A stretch of 64,000 nt of DNA from NCBI RefSeq assembly GCF_020073745.1, contig NZ_JAIRAU010000048.1:1-64000 (forward strand), given 5' to 3'. The position numbers were made by a program, and so were the translations under genes. The stretch comes from Nannocystis pusilla. GTDB lineage: Bacteria; Myxococcota_A; Polyangia; Nannocystales; Nannocystaceae. The notes beneath the pieces are model-generated. The model was not told the DNA's origin and made no database searches. It saw only the letters and a program-made list of their open reading frames with translations. This document shows positions 37,519 to 45,298 of the stretch, one piece after another. Every line of letters begins with the position of its first letter. Positions within the stretch are counted from its first letter, which is position 1.

Positions 37519-39045
37519 ATGAGGGAGCAGGACAGGGTGATCGTGATCGGCTCGGGGCTCGGCGGGCTGGCGGCGGCGATCCGGCTGCGCGCGCGCGGGC
37601 ACGAGGTCCTGGTGCTCGAGGCGATGGAGCAGCCGGGCGGGCGCGCGGCGGTGTTCGAGCAGGACGGGTTCTCGTTCGACGCGGGGCCGACGGTGGTCAC
37701 CGCGAGCCACCTGTTCGACGAGCTGTGGGCGCTGGTCGGGCGCGAGCGGCGGGACTACGTGCAATTCGTGCCGGTCGATCCGTTCTACCGGGTGCTGTTC
37801 CCCGACGGCGCGCGCTTCGACTACGTCGGCGACGAGGCGCGGCTCGTGGCGCAGATCGAGCAATTCGAGCCGCGCGACGTCGACGGCTACCGCCGTCTGG
37901 CGGCCGAGGCCCGGCGGATCTTCGACATCGGCTACACCGAGCTGGTCGACCGGCCCTTCGATCGCTTCAGCGACATGTTGAAGATCGTGCCGGACCTGGT
38001 GCGGCTCGGCTGCTGGCGCTCGATGTACGAGTGGGTCAGCCGATCGATCCGCGACGAGCGGCTGCGCCAGGTGTTCACGTTCCAGCCGCTGCTGATCGGC
38101 GGCAACCCGTTCCGCGCGCCGGCGATCTACGCGCTCATCCACTGGCTCGAGCGCAAGTGGGGCGTCGAGTTCGCGGTCGGCGGGACGACGGCGATCGTCA
38201 AGGCGATGGTGCGCCTGCTCGGCGAGCTCGGGGTCGAGGTCCGCGTCGGTACGCCGGTGGCGGAGATCGAGGTCGAGGGCGGGCGCGCGGTGGCGGTGCG
38301 CACGGAGGCTGGCGAGCGGATCGCCTGCGGCGCGGTGGTCAGCAACGCCGACCCGGCGACGGTGTACACCAGGCTGGTGGCGGCGCGGCACCGCCGCTGG
38401 AACCATGACCTCCTCGTCAAGCGCAAGAAGCTGTCGATGGGGCTGTTCGTCGGTTACTTCGGGGCCGACCGCACGTGGCCCGAGCTGGCGCACCACACGA
38501 TCATCCTCGGGCCGCGCTACCGCGAGCTGCTCGAGGACATCTTCGAGCGCAAGGTGCTGGCCGAGGACTTCTCGCTGTACCTGCACGCGCCGACGCGGAC
38601 CGACCCGAACCTGGCACCGCCCGGCTGCGAGGCGTTCTACGTGCTGTCGCCGGTGCCGAACACCCAGGCCGAGGGGCTCGACTGGGACGCGCGCGGCGAG
38701 GCTTATTTCGACAAGATCCTCGACTTCCTCGACGCGGAGCACGTGCCGGGTCTGCGCCGGCACCTCGTCACCCGCAGGCACGTGACGCCGCGCTACTTCG
38801 AGACGACGCTGCGCTCGTTCGGCGGGGCTGCGTTCGGCCCGGAGCCGCGGCTGACGCAGTCGGCGTATTTTCGTTACCACAACGTCTCCGAGGACGTGGC
38901 GGGGCTCTACTTCGTCGGCGCCGGCACCCACCCGGGCGCGGGCATGCCGGGGGTGCTGTGCTCGGCCAAGGTGCTCGAGCGGGTGATGCCGGGGCCAGGT
39001 CGCAAGGGACATGTCTTTAAAAATAAGTCCGGAGGGACAGGTTGA
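37519..39045 (+). CDS. crtI: Phytoene desaturase-type carotenoid oxidoreductase
   Basis: 508 residues. The FAD-binding Rossmann motif VIVIGSGLGGLAAAIRL is at residues 7-23, followed by VLVLEAMEQPGGRA and FSFDAGPTVVT. The CrtI C-terminal signature GLYFVGAGTHPGAGMPGVL lies at about 470-488. CrtI-type enzymes introduce double bases of conjugation into phytoene to give lycopene or related products at the membrane. The stop overlaps the TTG of crtB. The last ~15 residues (GRKGHVFKNKSGGTG) are read from a 14-bp repeat array and go beyond the usual family end. The start ATG has GGCGGC upstream and no strong ribosome site. Confidence 0.94.
   Translation: MREQDRVIVIGSGLGGLAAAIRLRARGHEVLVLEAMEQPGGRAAVFEQDGFSFDAGPTVVTASHLFDELWALVGRERRDYVQFVPVDPFYRVLFPDGARFDYVGDEARLVAQIEQFEPRDVDGYRRLAAEARRIFDIGYTELVDRPFDRFSDMLKIVPDLVRLGCWRSMYEWVSRSIRDERLRQVFTFQPLLIGGNPFRAPAIYALIHWLERKWGVEFAVGGTTAIVKAMVRLLGELGVEVRVGTPVAEIEVEGGRAVAVRTEAGERIACGAVVSNADPATVYTRLVAARHRRWNHDLLVKRKKLSMGLFVGYFGADRTWPELAHHTIILGPRYRELLEDIFERKVLAEDFSLYLHAPTRTDPNLAPPGCEAFYVLSPVPNTQAEGLDWDARGEAYFDKILDFLDAEHVPGLRRHLVTRRHVTPRYFETTLRSFGGAAFGPEPRLTQSAYFRYHNVSEDVAGLYFVGAGTHPGAGMPGVLCSAKVLERVMPGPGRKGHVFKNKSGGTG
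38995..39042. repeat. Four-unit array forming the crtI-crtB junction
   Basis: Units at 38995 (CCAGGT), 39009 (ACATGT), 39023 (ATAAGT) and 39037 (ACAGGT), 14 bp apart. The spacer GGAGGG of the last unit lies eight bases before the crtB TTG and acts as its ribosome-binding site. Confidence 0.75.
39031..39036 (+). promoter_or_regulatory. Repeat-derived ribosome-binding site of crtB
   Basis: GGAGGG lies just upstream of the TTG at 39042 and is itself the spacer of a 14-bp repeat unit. It is the best reason to accept TTG as the crtB start. Confidence 0.55.
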
Positions 39046-40028
39046 GTTACGACCGGGCGCGGGTGGTGGCGGAGAGCCGGGCGACGCTGGCCCGCCACGC
39101 GCGCACGTTCGACCTCGCGGGCTGGTTCTTGCCGCCGGAGCGGCTCGACGAGGCGGCGGTGGTGTACGCGTTTTGTCGGCTCGTCGACGACGTGATCGAT
39201 CTGGCGGCGGCGCCCGGCGACGGGCTCGCCGAGGTGCAGGCGATCGAGGACGAACTGGCGGGGACGGCCGCGGCGCGGCCGCTGATCGCCTGCTACCGCG
39301 ATTTGCTGGCGGGCTGGGGCGTGCCGCTGCAGGTGGCGCACGAGCTGATCGCGGGCGTGCGCGCCGACGCGGGGCCGGTCGCGCTGCCCGACGACGCGGC
39401 GCTGCTGCGGTACTGCTACCGCGTGGCCGGCACGGTGGGGCTCATGATGTGCGGGGTGATCGGCGCCCGCGACCCGCTGGCGCTGCCGTTCGCGCTCGAC
39501 CTCGGGATCGCCATGCAGATGACCAACATCGCCCGCGACGTCGCCGAGGACGCGGCGCACGGGCGGGTGTACCTGCCGGGGACGCGGCTCGCGGCGGCCG
39601 GGACCAGCGCGGACGAGCTGCTCGCCGGCTCGGCCGAGCGCGGGGCGGTGGCGGAGGTCGTGCTCGGGCTGCTCGCCACGGCCGAGCGCTACTACGCCAG
39701 CGCGGAGGCGGGGATGCGGTTCATCCCGTGGCGCTCGCGGCTGGCGATCGTGGTGGCGAGTCGGGTCTACCGGGCGATCGGGCTGCGCTTGCGGCGACGC
39801 GGGGGCGACGCGCTGGCCGGGCGCACGGTGGTGCCGGCGCTCGAGAAGGCGGCGTGGACGGCCGTCGCGGTGCTCGGGTTCGTGCGCGGGGCCGTGTGGC
39901 CGCGCCGCGAGGCGCACGCGTCGGGGCTGCACCGCTTCATCGCCGACCTGCCGGGCGCCGACGCCGGGGCGCCCGGCCCGAGAGCCCGCGGGGCGCGCGT
40001 GCTCGAGCTGGTGCGCGACGGGCTGTGA
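39042..40028 (+). CDS. crtB: Phytoene/squalene synthase
   Basis: 328 residues. CrtB joins two geranylgeranyl diphosphates to phytoene. The two Asp-rich Mg-binding motifs are present: RLVDDVIDL (about 43-51) and NIARDVAEDA (about 162-171), with the linked FCRLVDD and QMTNIARD blocks. Start is TTG at 39042, overlapping the crtI stop (TTGA) and preceded by GGAGGG. The order crtI-crtB on one transcript supports a carotenoid pathway; other pathway genes (crtE, cyclase) are not in the window. The C-terminal ~40 residues are Ala/Arg-rich and poorly conserved. Confidence 0.94.
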   Translation: MSYDRARVVAESRATLARHARTFDLAGWFLPPERLDEAAVVYAFCRLVDDVIDLAAAPGDGLAEVQAIEDELAGTAAARPLIACYRDLLAGWGVPLQVAHELIAGVRADAGPVALPDDAALLRYCYRVAGTVGLMMCGVIGARDPLALPFALDLGIAMQMTNIARDVAEDAAHGRVYLPGTRLAAAGTSADELLAGSAERGAVAEVVLGLLATAERYYASAEAGMRFIPWRSRLAIVVASRVYRAIGLRLRRRGGDALAGRTVVPALEKAAWTAVAVLGFVRGAVWPRREAHASGLHRFIADLPGADAGAPGPRARGARVLELVRDGL

Positions 40029-40049
40029 CGGATGGGCGGCGATGTCATG

Positions 40050-40097
40050 ACATGGCCGATGCGGCATGTCCTGAAGCACATGAATGAAGGGACACAG
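40050..40097. repeat. Four-unit array between crtB and the HAD gene
   Basis: Units at 40050 (ACATGG), 40064 (GCATGT), 40078 (ACATGA) and 40092 (ACACAG), all 14 bp apart, starting 21 bases behind the crtB stop. Confidence 0.7.
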
Positions 40098-40104
40098 AGA
40101 GACG

Positions 40105-40779
40105 ATGGCGGGTGACGGGGCGATCGCGGGGGTCGTGTTCGACCTCGACGGCACGCTGTACGACAAGCGGCCGGTCGAGCGCTGGGTGCTGGCGCGGATG
40201 TTGCCGTCGCTGCCGCGGCTCGTGCGCTACACGAAGGTGCGCACGAGCCTGGCGGGGGTCGACTTCGACGACGCGGGGGCGCTGGCGCGGGAGACGCTGC
40301 AGCGGCTGGCCGGCGACGCGCGCGGGCAGGAGACGTGGCGGCGGTGGATCGCCGAGCGCTACGAGCCGCAGGTGCTGCGGGCGGTCGGGCGGGCCGGGCG
40401 GGCCTACCCGGGGGCGGCCGAGACGCTGCTGCGGCTGCGCGGGGCCGGCCTGCGGCTCGGGCTGGTCAGCGACTACCGCGGCGCGCACGACCGCCTGCGC
40501 GCGCTGGGCATCGACCCGGGGCTGTTCCACTTCTCGCTGGTGACCGAGGAGCACGGGGCGATGAAGCCGGCGGCGCGGATGGCCGCGCGCACGCTGACGG
40601 GCATGGGGCTGCCGGGCGAGCGCATGGTCATGGTCGGCGACCGGGCGTTCGCCGACCAGCGGTTCGCCGAGACCTGCGGCATGCGCTTCTTCGGCGTGCT
40701 GGCCGGCGGCGACCCGCCCGACCCGGCGTGGACGCCGTGGCCCGGGGTGCGCGCCCGGCTTTCCGCGCTGCTGCGCTGA
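40105..40779 (+). CDS. HAD-superfamily hydrolase
   Basis: About 224 residues. HAD motif I is GVVFDLDGTLYDKR (catalytic Asp in DLDGT), motif II SDYRG, motif III MKPAARM (Lys), and motif IV MVGDRAFADQ. The family includes phosphoglycolate phosphatase and other small-molecule phosphatases; the substrate is unknown. ATG 40105 is preceded by GAGAGACG; an ATG at 40084 lies inside the repeat array and is less likely. It follows crtB by about 75 bp on the same strand and may share its transcript. Confidence 0.88.
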   Translation: MAGDGAIAGVVFDLDGTLYDKRPVERWVLARMLPSLPRLVRYTKVRTSLAGVDFDDAGALARETLQRLAGDARGQETWRRWIAERYEPQVLRAVGRAGRAYPGAAETLLRLRGAGLRLGLVSDYRGAHDRLRALGIDPGLFHFSLVTEEHGAMKPAARMAARTLTGMGLPGERMVMVGDRAFADQRFAETCGMRFFGVLAGGDPPDPAWTPWPGVRARLSALLR

Positions 40780-40794
40780 GGGTATGTTCCCGCC

Positions 40795-41595
40795 ATGCGC
40801 AACGCCGTGATCGCCGCGATCGCCGGGGCCCTGCTCGGGTGCGGGCAGACGCCAGCCCCGCCTGCAGGACATGCTCAAAAGGCCATGCCCGATAAGACAG
40901 GTTCCCATGAACATGACGCAGAGGCCAGCAAGGAGCGGGCCTACCACGCGCAGGAGCACGAGGAGGCGGCGGAGGCCTACGCCGACCACCGCGGGCGCGG
41001 GCACCACAAGCACCACCGCTTCACCAACGCGGCCGAGTGGACGGCGATGTTCGACAGCCCCGAGCGGGCGGCCTGGCAGAAGCCCGACGAGGTGGTCGCG
41101 GCGCTGGGGCTGACGCCGGCGATGACGGTCGCCGACCTCGGCGCGGGCACCGGTTACTTCACGGTCCGGCTGGCGAAGGCGGTGCCGCAGGGCAAGGTCG
41201 TCGCCAACGACCTCGAGCCCGACATGGTGAAGTGGATCGGCGAGCGCGCGGCCAAGGAGGGGCTCGGCAACGTCGTCACCGTCGCGGGGGCGCCCGCCGA
41301 TCCGAAGCTGCCGGAGGGCCTCGACGTCGCGCTGATGGTCGACACCTACCACCACATCGACGAGCCGTCGCAGTTCTTCGGCAAGGTCCGCGACGCGCTG
41401 AAGCCGGGCGGGCTGCTGGTGATCGTCGACTTTAAAAAGGACGCGCCGGAGGACGCTCCGGGGCCGCCGGCGGCGATGCGCGTGGACGACGCGATCGTGG
41501 CGGCGCACCTGCAGAAGCTCGGCCTCACCCACGAGCGGACCGACCGCGAGCTGCTGCCGTATCAATACCTGGTGTTCATGCGCAAGCCGGGCTAG
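40795..41595 (+). CDS. Lipoprotein-anchored SAM-dependent methyltransferase-like protein
   Basis: 266 residues. The N-terminus MRNAVIAAIAGALLGCGQTP is a signal peptide with lipobox (LLGC). A His/Glu/Lys-rich region follows (EEAAEAYADHRGRGHHKHHRF), then a class I methyltransferase fold from about residue 95: motif I VADLGAGTGYFTVRL, VVANDLEPDMV, VALMVDTYHHIDEP and LKPGGLLVIVDF. SAM is cytoplasmic, so an exported methyltransferase fold is odd, although similar predicted lipoproteins are known in myxobacteria. A four-unit repeat array (40869-40916) is read in frame between the lipobox and the domain. Confidence 0.85.
   Translation: MRNAVIAAIAGALLGCGQTPAPPAGHAQKAMPDKTGSHEHDAEASKERAYHAQEHEEAAEAYADHRGRGHHKHHRFTNAAEWTAMFDSPERAAWQKPDEVVAALGLTPAMTVADLGAGTGYFTVRLAKAVPQGKVVANDLEPDMVKWIGERAAKEGLGNVVTVAGAPADPKLPEGLDVALMVDTYHHIDEPSQFFGKVRDALKPGGLLVIVDFKKDAPEDAPGPPAAMRVDDAIVAAHLQKLGLTHERTDRELLPYQYLVFMRKPG
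40869..40916. repeat. Four-unit array in the methyltransferase lipoprotein gene
   Basis: Units at 40869 (ACATGC), 40883 (CCATGC), 40897 (ACAGGT) and 40911 (ACATGA). Translated in the linker as GHAQKAMPDKTGSHEHD. Confidence 0.7.
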
Positions 41596-41605
41596 GCTCC
41601 ATCGC

Positions 41606-42064
41606 ATGGTTCGCGCCTTGGTGTTGTCCTCGCTGGCGCTGGTGTCGGCCTGCGGGCCCGAGTTCGAGCCGCGCGACGGTCACTGGGCGTTCGCGGAGGC
41701 CAGGCGGCTCGAGGACTCGTGCGGGCTCATCACCGGCATGCTGGCGAGCGACTTCTCGCTGGTCGCCAACGGCGACGGCACGATCACGCTCGACGCGGAC
41801 AACACCAACGGCACCTTCGAGTGCGACCTCTCGGGCCGGGAATTCGAGTGCCCGGAGCACCAGGTGCGGGCGATGAGGGGCGAGGCGACGCTCGACATCT
41901 GGCTGCGCTTCTCGGGGACCTTCTCGTCGGAGACGGAGGCCAGCGGACGACGCGACGCCGAGGTGACGTGCGACGGGGAGGAGTGCGACGGGCTGGCCGC
42001 GCTGGCGCGGACGAAGTTCCCGTGCGCGGCGGCGATGGAGTTCACGGCGTCGCTGGTGCAGTGA
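41606..42064 (+). CDS. Small lipoprotein of unknown function
   Basis: 152 residues starting MVRALVLSSLALVSACGPEF, with a lipobox VSAC. The mature domain is beta-rich and acidic: WAFAEARRLEDSCGL, DFSLVANGDGTITLDADN, TFECDLSGREFECPEH, TLDIWLRFSGTFSSET, DAEVTCDGEECDGL. Four to six Cys may form disulfides. The gene starts 10 bp after the methyltransferase stop, so co-transcription is likely. It overlaps the convergent gene at 42042 by 23 bp. Confidence 0.78.
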   Translation: MVRALVLSSLALVSACGPEFEPRDGHWAFAEARRLEDSCGLITGMLASDFSLVANGDGTITLDADNTNGTFECDLSGREFECPEHQVRAMRGEATLDIWLRFSGTFSSETEASGRRDAEVTCDGEECDGLAALARTKFPCAAAMEFTASLVQ

Positions 42065-42944
42065 CGACCGCGGCGGGCTCGGCGGTCGCGCCGGCGGCCT
42101 CGTCGACGCGGCCGAGCACGTGGACCGCGGCGACGACAGCGGCTGGCCGAAAGACCAGGGCGGCGAACGGCACGGCGATGATGGCGGCGACGCCGAGGCC
42201 GAAGCCGAGCGCGAGCTCCGGGTGGCGCGCGACCAGCTGCAGCTCGCGCCGCCACGGCCGGCTCAGGCGGCGCAGCAGGCCGGAGAAGCGGCGCAGCAGC
42301 GGCAACTGGTAGATCTGGACGAACCACGGGTCGGGGTACGGGTCGGGCTGCTTCGCCGGCGCGGCCGGGTCGACGGTGTGGCCGTTGTCGAGCGCCTCGA
42401 TGACGATCCAGTGCAGGGCCCAGAAGCCGCCGAGCGCCCACGCGACCCACGCGAACGCGTCGGCGCCGGCGGGCCACAGCGACTGCGCCAGCTCGAACGC
42501 GAGCCACACGGGGACGAGGCCGATGCCGAGCAGGACGGCCTGGCGGATGGCGTCGCCGATCGCGCTGCGCAGGCCCGGCATGTCGGCTGTCCGCGGGGAC
42601 AGGCCGAGCGGGACGCGGGCGGCGGCGGCGAGGCGGCGGTAGGTCTTGCCGAACAGGATCACCGGCGCCGGCGCGAGGGTGACGAGGGTGTCGAGGAAGA
42701 CCTCGAGGCGCGCCGAGGCGTCGTCCTCGGCGCCCATCGCCACGAGTACGCAGAAGCCGGCGAACAGCAGCACGGGCCAGGCGGCGGCCCGCAGCAGCGC
42801 CGGGTCGCCCGCGATCACCCGCAGGCCGAGCAGCGGCTGGGCGAGGCCCCACGCGAGCTGGGCGAGCCCCCGCGGCGGCAACGGGCCCGGGGACAGCCAG
42901 GGGAGCGGAGCGGGGGCCGGCGGGGCGGACGACGGGGCGGTCAC
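42042..42944 (-). CDS. Multi-pass membrane protein of unknown function
   Basis: 300 residues with about five hydrophobic segments: AAWPVLLFAGFCVLVAMGA, TLVTLAPAPVILFGKTY, AVLLGIGLVPVWLAFELAQ, AWVAWALGGFWALHWIVIEAL and LALGFGLGVAAIIAVPFAALV. The layout resembles EI24/CysZ-like proteins, but no motif confirms it. GTG is the start (MTAPSSAPPAP, Pro-rich). A hexamer array (42578-42604) is read in a cytoplasmic-looking loop as LSPRTADMPG. Its 3' end overlaps the convergent lipoprotein gene. Confidence 0.75.
   Translation of the reverse strand: MTAPSSAPPAPAPLPWLSPGPLPPRGLAQLAWGLAQPLLGLRVIAGDPALLRAAAWPVLLFAGFCVLVAMGAEDDASARLEVFLDTLVTLAPAPVILFGKTYRRLAAAARVPLGLSPRTADMPGLRSAIGDAIRQAVLLGIGLVPVWLAFELAQSLWPAGADAFAWVAWALGGFWALHWIVIEALDNGHTVDPAAPAKQPDPYPDPWFVQIYQLPLLRRFSGLLRRLSRPWRRELQLVARHPELALGFGLGVAAIIAVPFAALVFRPAAVVAAVHVLGRVDEAAGATAEPAAVVTAPATP
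42578..42604. repeat. Hexamer group in a membrane-protein gene
   Basis: GCATGT at 42578, GGCTGT at 42585 and ACAGGC at 42599. The last two are in 14-bp phase, the first is 7 bp off, the same arrangement as at 25831. Confidence 0.6.
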
Positions 42945-43005
42945 GGGCGCGGGAGCGTAGCACGCAGGCGGGTGTGCGAGCGCGCGGTCGGCTGCGCGGC
43001 GGTGC

Positions 43006-43316
43006 GGATGTCCGCGGGGACAGGAGCGGCCCTACGCGGCGCTCAGGGGCCATGGACGGCGACAGCAGGGGCGTTCGGGCGTCCCGTCGCGCGGGAACAG
43101 CGGGGCTGGCTTTCGCAGGGGCGAGCTGTTTGAAGAGACAGGAGGATCGGCACGCGATGAGCCACGGACCGGTCAGGCGCGGCGGGCCGCGAGTCCGAGG
43201 CGAGGAACGAGAGGTGACCGAAGGGACATGTTACTCGCGGCCGGAAGGTGACCGAAGGGACATGTGAATCGCGGCTGCGACGGCGATCGGCGGGCGACAG
43301 GACCGAATGGACATGT
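43006..43316. repeat. Hexamer pairs and a 34-bp direct repeat in a gene-free stretch
   Basis: Pairs at 43006/43020 and 43124/43138, then a 34-bp direct repeat (GTGACCGAAGGGACATGT, followed by TACTCGCGGC or GAATCGCGGC) with ACATGT at 43226 and 43260, and a third ACATGT at 43311. They fill the gap 42945-43543 between divergent genes. The rest of this gap shows repeated tcgcg words but no gene. Confidence 0.65.
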
Positions 43317-43543
43317 GATGCGTCGCGGCTGCGCTCGACATGGTCGATCGGCCCTGTCTTCTCGATCACGCGATCACGCGGTCTCGTGCGCCAGCGCTCG
43401 CGTCGGGTGACAGCTCGGCGTCGCGGTCGCGAACTGTCGCACCGCGCGTGACCCCGAGGTCGCGAGCTCGCGAACTGTCGCCCCGGCGCTTGAACCGGCC
43501 GCGGCGCTGGGGACACTGGGGGCGCGTTCGAGGTCGCGTCCCC

Positions 43544-45298
43544 GTGTCACACGCATCAACGTCGCTGCTGTCGCGCCTCTTGCCCTCGCTGCCCGGACCG
43601 TCCGCTCGGGTGTACGACCGCGTCGCCTGGGCGTGGTGCGCGGGGGCGCTGATCACGGTGCTGTGCACGTTCCGCCACTACGGCGTCACCTGGGACGAGG
43701 CCTGGCACCTCGAGTACGGCCGCCGGATCTCGAAGTGGTACACCTCGGGCTTCAGCGACACCGACGCGCTGACGTACCGCATCAACTACCTCTACGGCGG
43801 CGGCTACGACCTTTTGGGGGCGATCTTCCGTGCGATCGCGCTGCCGATGGAGCGCTTCACGGCGATCCACCTGCTCGGCGGGCTGGTCGGCGTGCTCGGC
43901 CTGGTCGGCACGTGGAAGCTCGGGCGCGCGCTCGCGGGGCCGCGCGCGGGGCTCCTGGCGCTGGTGATGCTGACGCTCCACCCGGTGTGGTGGGGCCACA
44001 TGTTCAACAACCCGAAGGACAGCCCGTTCGCGGTCGCGTACGCGTGGAGCCTCTACTTCATGGTCGCGGCGATCGCAGAGCTGCCGCGGCCGTCGCGGGC
44101 GACGCTGGCGAAGCTCGCGGCGGCGATCGGCCTGGCGCTGAGCGTGCGGATCGCGGGGCTGATCCTGCTGTGCTTCCTCGCGCTGGTGTTGGCGCTGTTC
44201 GCCGCGCACGCCGGGTGGTTGCGGCGCAGCTGGGCGGCGCTGGCGGCTCACGTGCGGCGGGCGCTGACGATCGGGGCCGGCGTGACCGCGGGGGCGTGGG
44301 CGGTGATGTTGATCGGCTGGCCGTGGGCGCAGCTGGACCCGCTGACGCGCCCGTTCGTGGCCCTGCGGCGGATGAGCAGCTTCGACGCGCACCAGCGCAA
44401 GATGCCGTTCGCCGACGAGTACCTGTGGAACTACGAGATCGGCTGGGAGTACCTGCCGCACTACTTCGGGTTCCAGACGCCGGAGCTGGTGCTGATCATG
44501 CTGGCGATCGGGACGGCGTGGGGCGTGGCGGCGTTGCTGCGCCGCGGCGGGCGGGCCGAGCTCGTGCGCCCGGCGCTGGCGCTGCTGCTGGTCGGCATGG
44601 CGATCTTCGTGCCGCCGATCTACGCCGTCTACAAGGGCTCGCCGCTGTACGACGGCTATCGCCACTTCCTGTTCGTGGTCCCGCCGATGGTGGCCCTGGC
44701 GGCGGTGACGATCGAGGCGCTGGTCGGGCGGCTGCGCCGGCGGTGGGCCCGCGGGATCGCGTGGGCGGTGACGATGGCGTTGCTCGTCGATTTGCTGGTG
44801 CAGATGGTGCATCTGCACCCGCAGGAGGTGGTGTACTTCAACCGCTTCATCGGCGGCGTCGCCGGGGCGATCGGCCGCTACGACACCGACTACTACGGCA
44901 ACACCAACCCCGAGGCGATGAAGGCCCTGCAGGCGCACCTGTGGCGGACCGAGCGCGCGACGTACCTCGACTCGGTCTACTACTACACGGGCTGCCTGTC
45001 GGGCAAAGCGATGCGGCTGCACGTGCCGGGCAACTTCCGCACGTTCAAGCAGCGCCAGGGCGAGCAGTACTCCGACTTCAGCGTCGGCTACCTGCGCGAC
45101 CGCTGCGACCGCCGCTTCCCCGACGGCCGGCCGATCTTCGAGGTCGTGCGCGACGGCGGGGTGCTCAACGTGGTGAAGGACCTGCGCGCCCTGCCGGTGC
45201 CTTACCGCACCGAGAAGGGCGCGCGCAAGAAGCTGCCGGCGCCGCGGCCCGCGAAGGAGCCGGGGGTGCCCGCGGCCGACAAGGAGGCGAGCGGATGA
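43544..45298 (+). CDS. Membrane glycosyltransferase, GT39/ArnT-like
   Basis: About 584 residues. The first periplasmic loop carries the acidic motif YGVTWDEAWHLEYGRR, typical of GT39-type enzymes. A dozen or so hydrophobic segments follow to about residue 430 (for example LLALVMLTLHPVWWGHMFNN, AWAVMLIGWPWAQLDP, VVPPMVALAAVTIEALVG). A soluble C-terminal part has YYGNTNPEAMKALQAHL and YLDSVYYYTGCLSGKAM. It probably transfers a sugar from a polyprenyl donor outside the inner membrane. The start is uncertain: GTG 43544 is the first codon near family-like sequence, with no strong ribosome site. The stop overlaps the next ATG. Confidence 0.85.
   Translation: MSHASTSLLSRLLPSLPGPSARVYDRVAWAWCAGALITVLCTFRHYGVTWDEAWHLEYGRRISKWYTSGFSDTDALTYRINYLYGGGYDLLGAIFRAIALPMERFTAIHLLGGLVGVLGLVGTWKLGRALAGPRAGLLALVMLTLHPVWWGHMFNNPKDSPFAVAYAWSLYFMVAAIAELPRPSRATLAKLAAAIGLALSVRIAGLILLCFLALVLALFAAHAGWLRRSWAALAAHVRRALTIGAGVTAGAWAVMLIGWPWAQLDPLTRPFVALRRMSSFDAHQRKMPFADEYLWNYEIGWEYLPHYFGFQTPELVLIMLAIGTAWGVAALLRRGGRAELVRPALALLLVGMAIFVPPIYAVYKGSPLYDGYRHFLFVVPPMVALAAVTIEALVGRLRRRWARGIAWAVTMALLVDLLVQMVHLHPQEVVYFNRFIGGVAGAIGRYDTDYYGNTNPEAMKALQAHLWRTERATYLDSVYYYTGCLSGKAMRLHVPGNFRTFKQRQGEQYSDFSVGYLRDRCDRRFPDGRPIFEVVRDGGVLNVVKDLRALPVPYRTEKGARKKLPAPRPAKEPGVPAADKEASG

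Noticed and set aside
40084..40104. ATG at 40084 as the HAD hydrolase start
   Set aside because: It lies within a repeat array, and the ATG at 40105 has a ribosome site and gives the normal family N-terminus.
43340..43543. Extension of the glycosyltransferase to the upstream open frame
   Set aside because: The added residues are Ser/Arg-rich and repeat-derived (RSRARELSPRR) and do not resemble the family N-terminus.
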